From NCBI GenBank assembly GCA_019090185.1, contig JAHRWJ010000178.1, positions 1-8,684 on the forward strand: a stretch of 8,684 bases of DNA, written 5' to 3'. The notes under the pieces are model-generated. The model was not told where the DNA came from and searched no databases. It saw only the letters and a list, made by a program, of their open reading frames with translations. The translations under genes and the position numbers were made by a program. This document shows, piece by piece, positions 1 to 6,567 of the stretch. The stretch's first letter is position 1. Each line of letters starts with the position of its first letter. The stretch is from Immundisolibacteraceae bacterium (GTDB lineage: Bacteria > Pseudomonadota > Gammaproteobacteria > Immundisolibacterales > Immundisolibacteraceae).

Positions 1-2
1 AT

Positions 3-1892
3 GGACCCTGGCGACTAGTCTGTCGCGGTAAAAATGTATCGACTCACGTCGCCAATGAACCCCTGACCGAGCTGGTCTGTTCGGACTTTCCGGATTACTT
101 CAGGGCGTTAAGAAACAGGCGCATACTGAGTTTTGCTGATGTCGATCAAGCCGATGAACTTCATCAGCTCGCGGTGCCCTATTATCAGCCTCAGGGTATT
201 GTTTCTATACTGGATGTGCCGGTCAAAGTATCTGGCAGGTTGATTGGTGTTATCCGTGTCAATTCTCTGAGCCGGCGAGAGTGGCATGAAGATGAAATTG
301 AATTTGCCGTTTCAATATCCACTCTGGTCGCGCTGGCTATGGAAACGGTAGAACGTCGCGCTGCTGATAAGCGATTGAGTGAGCATCAGCACGAACTAAA
401 GCAGCTGCTTGATCGGTTAGTCGAAGGTGTTTTGACGATAGAGACCGGCGGGCGCATCAGCGCTAATAATCGAGCAGCAGAAGAAATTTTGGGTTATGGG
501 GTTGATGAACTCAGAGGCATTAATGTCTCTACCCTGATCGTCGGCGATCAGCTGCTGCGTGGCGCGGATTTAGTCGAAAACCTTGGTCTGGATTATCGTT
601 TACATAGTCGGCAGACCCACGAACAGGAAGTGCTGCGTAAGGATGGCAAAAAAATCTGGATAAGACTGTCAGTGGCGACCTTGTCCGATGATGACAAGGG
701 TCTGCCTCGATTTGTCTGCTCATTCCTGGATATCACCGAGGAAAAGGCGCAGCTGAAAAGACTTCGGCGTAGTCAGGCGCTCGATTCGATGGGGCAATTG
801 ACCGGCGGTATCGCCCATGATTTTAATAACATGCTGGGGGTCATACTGGGCTATGCAGAGCTGTTGGGCGAGCAGGCCCAGGAAATGGGTGATGCTGCAA
901 TGGCCTCGAAAATCGAACGGATTGTCCACGCAGGCAAGCGCGGCAGTGAATTGACCCGCCGGTTATTAACGTTTTCTCGGCGCTCTCCAGGTGATCCAAA
1001 AACCGTAAACCTGAATGATTTGCTGATCAGTAGCAAAGAGATGCTCAGCAAAACGTTGACCTTCCGGATTGCGTTGAGTCTCGATTGTGCGGGTGACCTA
1101 TGGACGGTTAACATCGATCCGGGTGATTTTGAAGATGCGGTCTTGAATCTTGCCGTTAACACGATGCACGCGATTGAACTACAGGGTAGTTTGGTGCTTA
1201 AAAGCCGAAACTGTAGCCTCGGCGTGGTTCGTGCCCAGGCGCTGGAGTTGGTGCCCGGCGATTACGTCACTGTCACGGTCATTGATGATGGTATTGGCAT
1301 GGATGAGGCCACCCAGAGCCGGGTGTTCGATCCGTTTTTCACTTCAAGACCTGAAATCGGCAGTGGTCTCGGCATGAGCCAGGTGTACGGCATGATTAAG
1401 TCGGCCGGTGGTGGCATTGCGATCGAGTCCTCGCCGGGCCAGGGCACATCAGTGGAGCTTTATTTTCCCCGCTGTAAAGAAAAAAGTTTTGCGCCGGAGC
1501 AACAACAGACAAATAATGATCAGCAGCGTGCCGCAGAATATCCCGGTGGCAGGGTGCTCATTGTTGAGGATGAAGCCGCACTTCGTGATCTCGAACAGAC
1601 AGTGCTAACCGAAGTCGGTTACTCAGTAGAGGTTGCTGAAAATGGTGAGCAGGCTCTGGAGCTGCTTGGGGAACAGGATTTTGATCTGGTGTTGAGTGAT
1701 GTGATCATGCCGGTAATGGATGGTTACCGGCTGGTGGAGATACTTGCTGAGCAGTCCCCAGCACAAAATATCAAGCTGGTCAGTGGTTATGAGGAGCGTG
1801 TTAATTCGGAGCGTACCGGTGACCTGGTAGTACTGCGCAAGCCATTTGATGCCTTTGAACTGGTGCAGGCGGTCAATCGCGCGGTGGCTTAA
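3..1892 (+). CDS. Hybrid sensor histidine kinase (GAF-PAS-HisKA-HATPase-REC), 5' end outside window
   Basis: The frame is open from base 3 through the left edge, so a GTG at 174 is internal and the true start lies upstream. The 629 visible residues (numbered from base 3) hold the rest of a GAF domain (about 1-120), a PAS domain (about 125-250), HisKA with phosphoacceptor His272 in GGIAHDFNN, and an HATPase domain. The ATPase shows the N-box NLAVNTMHAIE (382-392), DDGIGMD (428-434), FDPFF and GSGLGMS (453-459). A C-terminal receiver (about 515-629) has acidic Glu522/Asp523, phosphoacceptor Asp566 in SDVIMP, Ser594 at the usual Ser/Thr switch and Lys613. It should autophosphorylate on His and pass phosphate to its own receiver. 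No membrane segment is visible in this part, and no DNA-binding output domain or separate response regulator is present, so the downstream partner is unknown. Family assignment is firm; the signal is not predictable. Confidence 0.95.
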   Translation, partial: GPWRLVCRGKNVSTHVANEPLTELVCSDFPDYFRALRNRRILSFADVDQADELHQLAVPYYQPQGIVSILDVPVKVSGRLIGVIRVNSLSRREWHEDEIEFAVSISTLVALAMETVERRAADKRLSEHQHELKQLLDRLVEGVLTIETGGRISANNRAAEEILGYGVDELRGINVSTLIVGDQLLRGADLVENLGLDYRLHSRQTHEQEVLRKDGKKIWIRLSVATLSDDDKGLPRFVCSFLDITEEKAQLKRLRRSQALDSMGQLTGGIAHDFNNMLGVILGYAELLGEQAQEMGDAAMASKIERIVHAGKRGSELTRRLLTFSRRSPGDPKTVNLNDLLISSKEMLSKTLTFRIALSLDCAGDLWTVNIDPGDFEDAVLNLAVNTMHAIELQGSLVLKSRNCSLGVVRAQALELVPGDYVTVTVIDDGIGMDEATQSRVFDPFFTSRPEIGSGLGMSQVYGMIKSAGGGIAIESSPGQGTSVELYFPRCKEKSFAPEQQQTNNDQQRAAEYPGGRVLIVEDEAALRDLEQTVLTEVGYSVEVAENGEQALELLGEQDFDLVLSDVIMPVMDGYRLVEILAEQSPAQNIKLVSGYEERVNSERTGDLVVLRKPFDAFELVQAVNRAVA

Positions 1893-2007
1893 TTATCGCT
1901 CGAAAGGGCTCAGGTCTGTTGATCAATCTGAGATAATGAACCTGGCGTGATGACACCAACCTGAGTTAATAATCCCGGATTTTCCTACAACCCAAAAAGC
2001 TCTCCGT

Positions 2008-2613
2008 ATGGCGATAAAGACAGTTATTTTTGATTTTGATGGCGTGATAGCGGAGCCAGGCTTTCGATTGGGTTTGGCGCAGATGTCGAGCGCCTCGGAT
2101 CTGCCTGTGGAAGAGCTCGCTCGCCAGGGCATGCGGGCATTACTCAAATCGGGTTATGTAACAGGCCAGGGTAGTGAGGTAGCTTTTTGGGACCTATTGA
2201 CAGCGTCGACCGAAATTGAAGGTGACGCTGCTCAGCTGCGCGAGGCGATCATCAGCCAATCTGAAATTCGTCAGCCGATGCTCAAATTGATCGAAGTATT
2301 ACGTAACAGTGGGATCACGGTGGCGCTTCTCAGTGACCATACCGACTGGCTCGATCAGATCATCAGCCAACATCAGCTCGATGTCCATTTTGATTACCTG
2401 TTTAATAGCTATCACCTGCACCAGTGCAAGCGTGATTCACTGCTGTTTGATCGGGTGGTTGGTCTGGTAAAGACGGTGGCCGAGCAGACACTCTTCATCG
2501 ACGATAATCCGAACAATGTTGAACGGGCCACGAGTCGTGGCCTGAGTGGCATTGTTTACCAGGATCATCCGAAGTTACTAACCGCTATGGCGGGTTTGGG
2601 CGTTCTAACGTAA
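2008..2613 (+). CDS. HAD-superfamily hydrolase (subfamily IA-like)
   Basis: This 201-residue protein carries all four haloacid dehalogenase motifs: the nucleophile and acid Asp9/Asp11 in FDFDGV, Ser109 in LLSD, Lys141 in CKRD, and the Mg-binding acid pair Asp165/Asp166 in FIDDNPNNV. Residues of about 18-95 form the small helical cap expected of subfamily I. Length and motif spacing fit cytoplasmic phosphatases or phosphoglycolate-phosphatase-like and epoxide-hydrolase-like members, most likely acting on a small phosphorylated metabolite; the substrate cannot be read from sequence. The ATG at 2008 places the motif I strand at the N terminus as usual, though no strong Shine-Dalgarno sequence precedes it. 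It lies 115 bases after the histidine kinase and converges with the dehydrogenase gene downstream, so it may be a single-gene unit. Confidence 0.9.
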   Translation: MAIKTVIFDFDGVIAEPGFRLGLAQMSSASDLPVEELARQGMRALLKSGYVTGQGSEVAFWDLLTASTEIEGDAAQLREAIISQSEIRQPMLKLIEVLRNSGITVALLSDHTDWLDQIISQHQLDVHFDYLFNSYHLHQCKRDSLLFDRVVGLVKTVAEQTLFIDDNPNNVERATSRGLSGIVYQDHPKLLTAMAGLGVLT

Positions 2614-2619
2614 GCGTCC

Positions 2620-2641
2620 TTAACCCTGCCAAACAGGTTAA
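2620..2641. terminator. Hairpin between convergent genes, possible weak bidirectional terminator
   Basis: TTAACCCTG (2620-2628) pairs with CAGGTTAA (2634-2641) with one bulged C and a 5-base loop. It sits in the 24-base gap between the converging hydrolase and dehydrogenase genes and covers the dehydrogenase stop codon. There is no T-run on either side, so intrinsic termination would be weak. Position is the main argument. Confidence 0.3.
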
Positions 2642-3387
2642 ACAGCGGTGACGCCGCCATCCACGGGCAGGTGTACGCCAGTAATAAATGAGGCTTCATC
2701 ACTGGCCAGAAATAACGCGGTTTGGGCAATCTCAATCGGTTGTGCGCCCCGTCCTAGCAGTGACATCTTCTCACCAGCCTTAATCGCGCCTTCACCTAGT
2801 CGTGCGACCATCTCTGTATGGACAAAGCCTGGGCAAATAGTATTGGCGCGAATACCGTGACGGCCATAGGTCGCTGCGACCGAGCGGGTTAATGAAATGA
2901 TTGCCGCCTTGTTGGCACTGTAGAGGTGCAACACCGGGCCACCGATCAGCCCAGCGATAGAGGCGGTGCTAACAATGGCGCCGCCGCCACTGGCCAGTAG
3001 GGCCGGTACAGCGTGTTTACACATCAGAAAAACCCCTTTGGCGTTGTTATTGGTCAGCCGCTCCCAGTCATCCGTTGTCAGATCAACCAGGTTGCCATCG
3101 CCGGCTTCACTGCCGGCGTTGTTATAGAGAATATCTAGCTGCCCGTATTGGCTCAGGGTGGCCTCGATAAGTTCTGCGACTTCGGTTTCGTTGCTGATAT
3201 TACAGGGCTGCCAAACCACATCGAGCCCCTGCTGTTGCAGTTGTTTGGCAAGATCAGCGCCGCCAGCGTCTATGTCACTGAGCACCACTTTAGCGCCTTC
3301 TACGGCGAATAACTCTGCAGCGGTGCGACCGATGCCATTGGCCGCGCCGGTGATAATGGCGACCTTATTGGAGAGTCGATTAGGCAA
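2638..3387 (-). CDS. Short-chain dehydrogenase/reductase (classical SDR)
   Basis: The 249-residue length is typical of classical SDR enzymes, which oxidise alcohols or reduce carbonyls with NAD(P). Visible motifs are the cofactor glycine motif TGAANGIG (13-20), NNAG (89-92), the structural Asn115, and the catalytic Ser143, Tyr156 and Lys160 in YSANK. PG follows at 186-187 and the C terminus ends with VDGG. Asp38 at the end of the second strand suggests NAD(H) over NADP(H). The start is TTG at 3387: GGAG lies 6 bases upstream, an in-frame TAA occurs 18 bases upstream, and no ATG is available without losing the cofactor motif. It lies 75 bases downstream of the alkyltransferase gene on the same strand and is probably the last gene of that operon. 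The substrate is unknown; names such as 3-oxoacyl-ACP reductase or glucose dehydrogenase would be over-specific. Confidence 0.93.
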   Translation of the reverse strand: MPNRLSNKVAIITGAANGIGRTAAELFAVEGAKVVLSDIDAGGADLAKQLQQQGLDVVWQPCNISNETEVAELIEATLSQYGQLDILYNNAGSEAGDGNLVDLTTDDWERLTNNNAKGVFLMCKHAVPALLASGGGAIVSTASIAGLIGGPVLHLYSANKAAIISLTRSVAATYGRHGIRANTICPGFVHTEMVARLGEGAIKAGEKMSLLGRGAQPIEIAQTALFLASDEASFITGVHLPVDGGVTAV

Positions 3388-3393
3388 TGGAAG

Positions 3394-3397
3394 CTCC
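3394..3397 (-). promoter_or_regulatory. Shine-Dalgarno site supporting a TTG start
   Basis: On the - strand GGAG precedes TTG by 6 bases. Together with the in-frame TAA just upstream, this fixes the unusual start codon of the dehydrogenase gene. Confidence 0.65.
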
Positions 3398-3462
3398 GTT
3401 TTACTTTATGTCAGGGTAGTCGACCGGTGTTTAACTGAGTAACCGCGTTTAGGCATCTGAAT

Positions 3463-3999
3463 TCAAGGGTTAATGCGTGGTTGCGCAGATTCCCAATCGA
3501 GTATTTTTTGTTTGATATCAAGCCCCCAGTGATAACCCCCCAAACCGCCATTGTTGCGAATAACCCGGTGGCAGGGAACGATCAGGGCAATAGGGTTGGC
3601 ACCCACCGCCTGGCCAATGGCGCGTGGGCTGGCGCAATTGAGTTCATCGGCTATGTCGGCGTAGCTGCGGGTCTCTCCTCTGGGTATCCGTCGCAAGGCC
3701 GCCCAAACATCGAGTTGGAATTGGCTGCCATGTAATTCAATGGCGGGTTCTTTTAACTGTTCGATAAGCGCTTTTAGCTGTTTTAGAGCCCGAGGATTAT
3801 TTTGCTTTAAAACCACTGGATGCCAGTTAGGAGAGGCTTTTTTTGGCGTTGGTTTGATCATCGGCTGATCTGGTTTGCCAAAACCGAGGCTGGCTATTTT
3901 GTCATCCTCCCAGGTAATAAAGGCTTCGCCAAAACGGGTCGGTGCATGGCCCCATTCAACGGTGGTTGCTTGTTGGTGACCAGCTTGTGCAGATTTCAT
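3463..3999 (-). CDS. ogt: Methylated-DNA--protein-cysteine methyltransferase (O6-alkylguanine repair)
   Basis: A suicide DNA-repair protein that moves alkyl groups from O6-alkylguanine (and O4-alkylthymine) to its own cysteine. The 178 residues match Ogt-type proteins in length, with no Ada-like N-terminal regulatory domain. The catalytic domain begins at GSQFQLDVW (91-99), followed by IPRGETRSYADIA, Arg126 in the DNA-recognition helix, Asn135, the acceptor Cys143 in PCHRV (142-146), and GGLGGYHWG. Glu170 completes the expected Cys-His-Glu network with His144. Residues 1-85 form the variable N-terminal subdomain. Its ATG overlaps the TGA of the upstream oxidoreductase gene as ATGA, and GGGAG (4008-4012 on this strand) lies 8 bases before the start, inside that gene, so translational coupling is likely. 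The family is certain; the ogt symbol rests on size and lack of the Ada domain. Confidence 0.95.
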   Translation of the reverse strand: MKSAQAGHQQATTVEWGHAPTRFGEAFITWEDDKIASLGFGKPDQPMIKPTPKKASPNWHPVVLKQNNPRALKQLKALIEQLKEPAIELHGSQFQLDVWAALRRIPRGETRSYADIADELNCASPRAIGQAVGANPIALIVPCHRVIRNNGGLGGYHWGLDIKQKILDWESAQPRINP

Positions 4000-5282
4000 G
4001 ACTGAAACTCCCGAGCTTTTGAAACTTTCATTTCGGTACGCACCATCTTCACCATCGCCGGTACGATGCCGATGCCTGGGTTAGGTGGTCGCATGTCAGC
4101 AGCCCGACTCATCTGTTCAGCAAACCAACCCACCTGACCCTGCATGGTGATCATTTTAATAATACCGATTGGACTATTAATGCCGAGCATGCCCGGTCCG
4201 ATGCGTTTGTAACGCTCGACCACGGCTGTTTCCTGCACCGAATTATTTAATAGTCTATGGGCAATTTCCGGATCAGCGGCGAACGGCCTGGCCATGCCGA
4301 TGATGTCCAACTCTCCATGGGTCAGCGCTTCGATCATGGTCGTTCGGCTACGAAAGCCACCCGTGACTGCTATCGGCATCTTAGCGATTTCCCTAATCGC
4401 TTTGGTGTAGCTGAGGAAATAGGCCTCTCGGTCAAGGCTACTTTGCCTGGGAGGCAGCTCTGTCTTAGCAGCATCGCCGCTAAAGCCCATCAACTGGGGG
4501 GCCTCGTAGCTGCCGCCGGAGATTTCCAGTAGGTCTATTCCGGCGTCATTGAGCCACTCGACAACGGTGACACATTCGTCCAGGGTAAAGCCGCCTTTTT
4601 GAAAATCAGCAGAGTTGAGTTTTACGCTCACGGCAAAATCAGCGCCAACCGCCTGGCGAGTTGCTGCTACCGAGGCTAGCAACAATCGGGCTCGGTTTTC
4701 TAGTGAACCCCCCCACTGGTCTTGGCGTAGATTGGTTACGGGAGAAAGGAACTGGCTGATTAAATAGCCGTGGGCGGCGTGGAGTTGGACCCCACTGAAG
4801 CCAGCCTGCTTTGCAATGCTGGCGCTGGTGGCAAAACGTTGAATGACGTCTTCTATTTCTGCTTCTAACAGGGCGCGGGGTTTGGCAAATCCGCCAGCCA
4901 GGTGGAGCTGGACATCAGAGGCAGAAACCGGATTTTTATTGTTGAGTTTGGCGCACTGACGCCCTGGATGGCTCAGTTGCATCCAGAGTTGGTTGCCATT
5001 TTCCTGACCAGCTTTGGCCCATGCGGATAAAGATTCAAGGCTCGAATGATCTTCGACAACCACGTTGCCGGCTTTTTCCAGGTGACGTCGGTCAATCATG
5101 ACGTTACCGGTGATTAACAAACCGGCACCTCCCAGCGACCATCTGCGATATAAATTCTGATGGCGTTCGGTAGCGTGATCACGCTGGTCGGCGAGGCCTT
5201 CGGTCATAGCCGATTTCATCAACCGGTTTGGCACTATCTGGCCGCAGGGCAGCTCGATAGTGTCAGTGAGACTAAAACTCAT
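3996..5282 (-). CDS. Old Yellow Enzyme-family NADH:flavin oxidoreductase (FMN, single TIM barrel)
   Basis: A 428-residue FMN-dependent oxidoreductase expected to reduce activated double bonds or related electrophiles with NAD(P)H. Barrel landmarks in order are PNRLMKSAMTEG (18-29), QLSHPGRQ (102-109), the signature HAAHGYLISQFLSP (168-181) with the substrate-binding His pair region, GGSLENRARL (191-200), GGF near 308 and GMARPFAADPE (329-339) for phosphate binding. Unlike 2,4-dienoyl-CoA reductase FadH or trimethylamine dehydrogenase it has no CxxC-type 4Fe-4S cluster and no C-terminal FAD/NAD domain. A tail of about 85 residues (345-428) follows the barrel and contains a hydrophobic stretch near 365-380. 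GGAG (5288-5291) lies 5 bases upstream of the ATG. It is the first gene of the - strand operon. The exact substrate cannot be assigned. Confidence 0.92.
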   Translation of the reverse strand: MSFSLTDTIELPCGQIVPNRLMKSAMTEGLADQRDHATERHQNLYRRWSLGGAGLLITGNVMIDRRHLEKAGNVVVEDHSSLESLSAWAKAGQENGNQLWMQLSHPGRQCAKLNNKNPVSASDVQLHLAGGFAKPRALLEAEIEDVIQRFATSASIAKQAGFSGVQLHAAHGYLISQFLSPVTNLRQDQWGGSLENRARLLLASVAATRQAVGADFAVSVKLNSADFQKGGFTLDECVTVVEWLNDAGIDLLEISGGSYEAPQLMGFSGDAAKTELPPRQSSLDREAYFLSYTKAIREIAKMPIAVTGGFRSRTTMIEALTHGELDIIGMARPFAADPEIAHRLLNNSVQETAVVERYKRIGPGMLGINSPIGIIKMITMQGQVGWFAEQMSRAADMRPPNPGIGIVPAMVKMVRTEMKVSKAREFQS

Positions 5283-5500
5283 AGGCGCTCCATGATGTGA
5301 TCAGTAGTCGGCAATCTTGCCCGCGCTAGTGTGGTGGTTCAACCGTTTTGATGAGCAAAGCGGGGGATGGCGAGGGGTGAAAGCAGAGCGAGGCCATATA
5401 GGTACTGGATGAACAGTAGGGCTAAAAGTTTTTTTCTAGGGGGGATTTATGGTTGATTGGTTTTAGCGGCTTAGGCTTGGGGTTATAGGAAGATTTTATA

Positions 5501-5516
5501 TTGGTAAGTGTTTGTT
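5501..5516. promoter_or_regulatory. Degenerate second copy of the 5583 operator-like site
   Basis: TTGGTAAGTGTTTGTT matches the first 16 bases of the palindrome at 5583 at 11 of 16 positions, keeping GTAAG, and every difference is a transition. It is not itself a good palindrome. On the - strand it lies immediately upstream of TATAAAAT (5493-5500), a possible -10 of the oxidoreductase operon, though no good -35 is present. The relation to the other site is inference. Confidence 0.3.
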
Positions 5517-5569
5517 TTTTATCTGTTTTTATGGGCTTTTTTACTGTTTGGGCTCACAGGTTTGTAGTC

Positions 5570-5599
5570 TTGACGGGCCATATTAGTAAGCACTTATTA
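5570..5599 (+). promoter_or_regulatory. Candidate sigma-70 promoter for the MOSC operon
   Basis: TTGACG (5570-5575) is a five-of-six match to the -35 consensus. The best -10 at usual distance, TTATTA (5594-5599, 18-base spacer), is poor. The element overlaps the palindrome at 5583-5600, which would suit repression by blocking polymerase. It lies about 120 bases upstream of the MOSC start. Confidence 0.3.
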
Positions 5600-5600
5600 A
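5583..5600. promoter_or_regulatory. 18-base imperfect palindrome, likely operator
   Basis: TTAGTAAGCACTTATTAA reads TTA-n-TAAG-nn-CTTA-n-TAA on both strands: 14 of 18 positions are symmetric. Length, symmetry and AT-rich ends fit the binding site of a dimeric repressor such as a TetR-family protein. It sits between two divergent operons and overlaps a candidate + strand promoter. No such regulator is encoded in the window, so the cognate protein is unknown. Confidence 0.5.
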
Positions 5601-5664
5601 CGAACAAACATCACTGCCTACGGTATCAAAACGTTATTTTTAATGGCCGGTAACTGTCACAATA

Positions 5665-5692
5665 GGGTCAGTTGATTGAATGAACTGAGCCC
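5665..5692 (+). promoter_or_regulatory. Leader hairpin upstream of the MOSC gene
   Basis: GGGTCAGTT (5665-5673) pairs with AACTGAGCCC (5683-5692) with one bulged G and a 9-base loop. It lies 26 bases before the GTG start, which has no clear Shine-Dalgarno sequence. It could be a structured 5' leader or another protein-binding inverted repeat. There is no T-run after it, so it is not a classical attenuator. Confidence 0.35.
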
Positions 5693-5718
5693 CTTGATTC
5701 CCTGGTTGATTACCTGTT

Positions 5719-6567
5719 GTGAAAGTTATTTGTAGTGACCTGATTCGTTACCCGGTGAAGTCTCTTCGTGGTCTTACCGTGCCGAATTTTGAAATAGCGG
5801 CTGCTGGGCTCAAAGCAGACCGGCGCTGGATGGTGGTTGATGCGAAAGGTAGTTTTCTGACTCAGCGGCAACTACCCTGCATGGCGAGCCTTTCGGTGAC
5901 CGAACAAGCTCAAGGATTACTGTTAGGGGGGGGTGGTGCTCAGGGCTTTGAGCGTAGCTGCCTGGTTGAAAAACCTGCCGATTCAGACGCCAGGATTGAG
6001 GTCACCGTTTGGGGTGATAAATGCCACGCTCTGGTAGCAAAACAGCACGTCAATCAGTGGCTCAGTGATGAGCTTGAACGTCCCTGTCGGTTGGTTTACC
6101 TGCCATTGAGCAGCCCTCGACAGGTGCAGGGGTTTGACAAAAGTCATCTCGCCTTTGCAGACGGGTATCCATTACTGTTGACCTCTCAGGCGTCCCTACG
6201 GGAGTTGAATCAGCGATTAACCAATAAAGGGGTGCCGGCGGTCTCAATGGATCGGTTTCGTCCTAACCTGGTGGTTGATTCTGACCTGGATCTAGAGCCG
6301 TTTGTAGAAGATCGTTGGGCATCATTAACGCTGGGTAATTTGCGGTTGATTAATGCCAAACCCTGCGGGCGCTGCATGGTGGTTACAACAGACCAGCGCA
6401 GTGGTGTCCGCGATGCTGCTCGGGAGCCACTAGCCACATTAAGAGAATTTCGCACAGATTCGCAGGGTGAAATTTGCTTTGGTATTAACCTGGTGCCTGA
6501 ATTCTTAGGCGGGGCGACTGAGGCGATTATCAAAACCGGTGATCAACTTGAGGTGCAGTGGAAGTGA
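5719..6567 (+). CDS. MOSC-domain protein with MOSC_N beta barrel (YcbX/mARC-like)
   Basis: The 282 residues comprise an N-terminal MOSC_N barrel (about 1-125, beginning with the typical RYPVKSLRG at 10-18) and a MOSC domain (about 130-280) with DRFRPNLVV (178-186) and KPCGRC (214-219). By comparison with mitochondrial mARC, the second cysteine (Cys219) would be the molybdenum ligand of a molybdenum cofactor. Such proteins reduce N-hydroxylated compounds or deliver the cofactor. Escherichia coli YcbX carries an added C-terminal 2Fe-2S ferredoxin domain; this protein ends right after MOSC, so electrons would come from a separate partner. The GTG start at 5719 is forced by an in-frame TGA at 5707 and gives the family's usual N terminus. 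It is the first gene of a three-gene operon and overlaps the next gene by 10 bases. Confidence 0.9.
   Translation: MKVICSDLIRYPVKSLRGLTVPNFEIAAAGLKADRRWMVVDAKGSFLTQRQLPCMASLSVTEQAQGLLLGGGGAQGFERSCLVEKPADSDARIEVTVWGDKCHALVAKQHVNQWLSDELERPCRLVYLPLSSPRQVQGFDKSHLAFADGYPLLLTSQASLRELNQRLTNKGVPAVSMDRFRPNLVVDSDLDLEPFVEDRWASLTLGNLRLINAKPCGRCMVVTTDQRSGVRDAAREPLATLREFRTDSQGEICFGINLVPEFLGGATEAIIKTGDQLEVQWK

Larger units (their letters stand above)
5283..5718. other. Divergent intergenic region, AT- and T-tract-rich
   Basis: These 436 bases separate the - strand oxidoreductase operon from the + strand MOSC operon and should hold promoters for both. I see no convincing coding frame. Runs of T occur near 5430, 5515 and 5537, and composition shifts to AT-rich compared with the flanking genes. 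A palindrome, a degenerate second copy, a candidate -35 element and a leader hairpin are listed separately. The part nearest the oxidoreductase start (5283-5420) holds only its ribosome binding site. Confidence 0.8.

Noticed and set aside
1..18. ATG at the first base as a gene start
   Set aside because: It meets a TAG after five codons and is out of frame with the kinase.
174..176. GTG as start of the histidine kinase
   Set aside because: The frame stays open to base 3 and the upstream codons continue a normal GAF domain, so this codon is internal.
529..1447. Several - strand and alternate-frame ORFs over the histidine kinase
   Set aside because: They lie wholly inside a gene with complete domain motifs and encode Arg/Ser/Pro-rich peptides typical of frame shadows.
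1909..1965. Inverted repeat CTCAGGT/ACCTGAG after the kinase as a terminator
   Set aside because: The loop is about 43 bases and no T-run follows, so it is not a credible intrinsic terminator.
5583..5600. Assignment of the palindrome to NemR specifically
   Set aside because: The sequence does not match the NemR box of Escherichia coli as I recall it; only the general form of a dimeric repressor site is supported.
5640..5718. Molybdenum-cofactor riboswitch before the MOSC gene
   Set aside because: Only a single simple hairpin is visible; the multi-stem architecture of that riboswitch class is not there.
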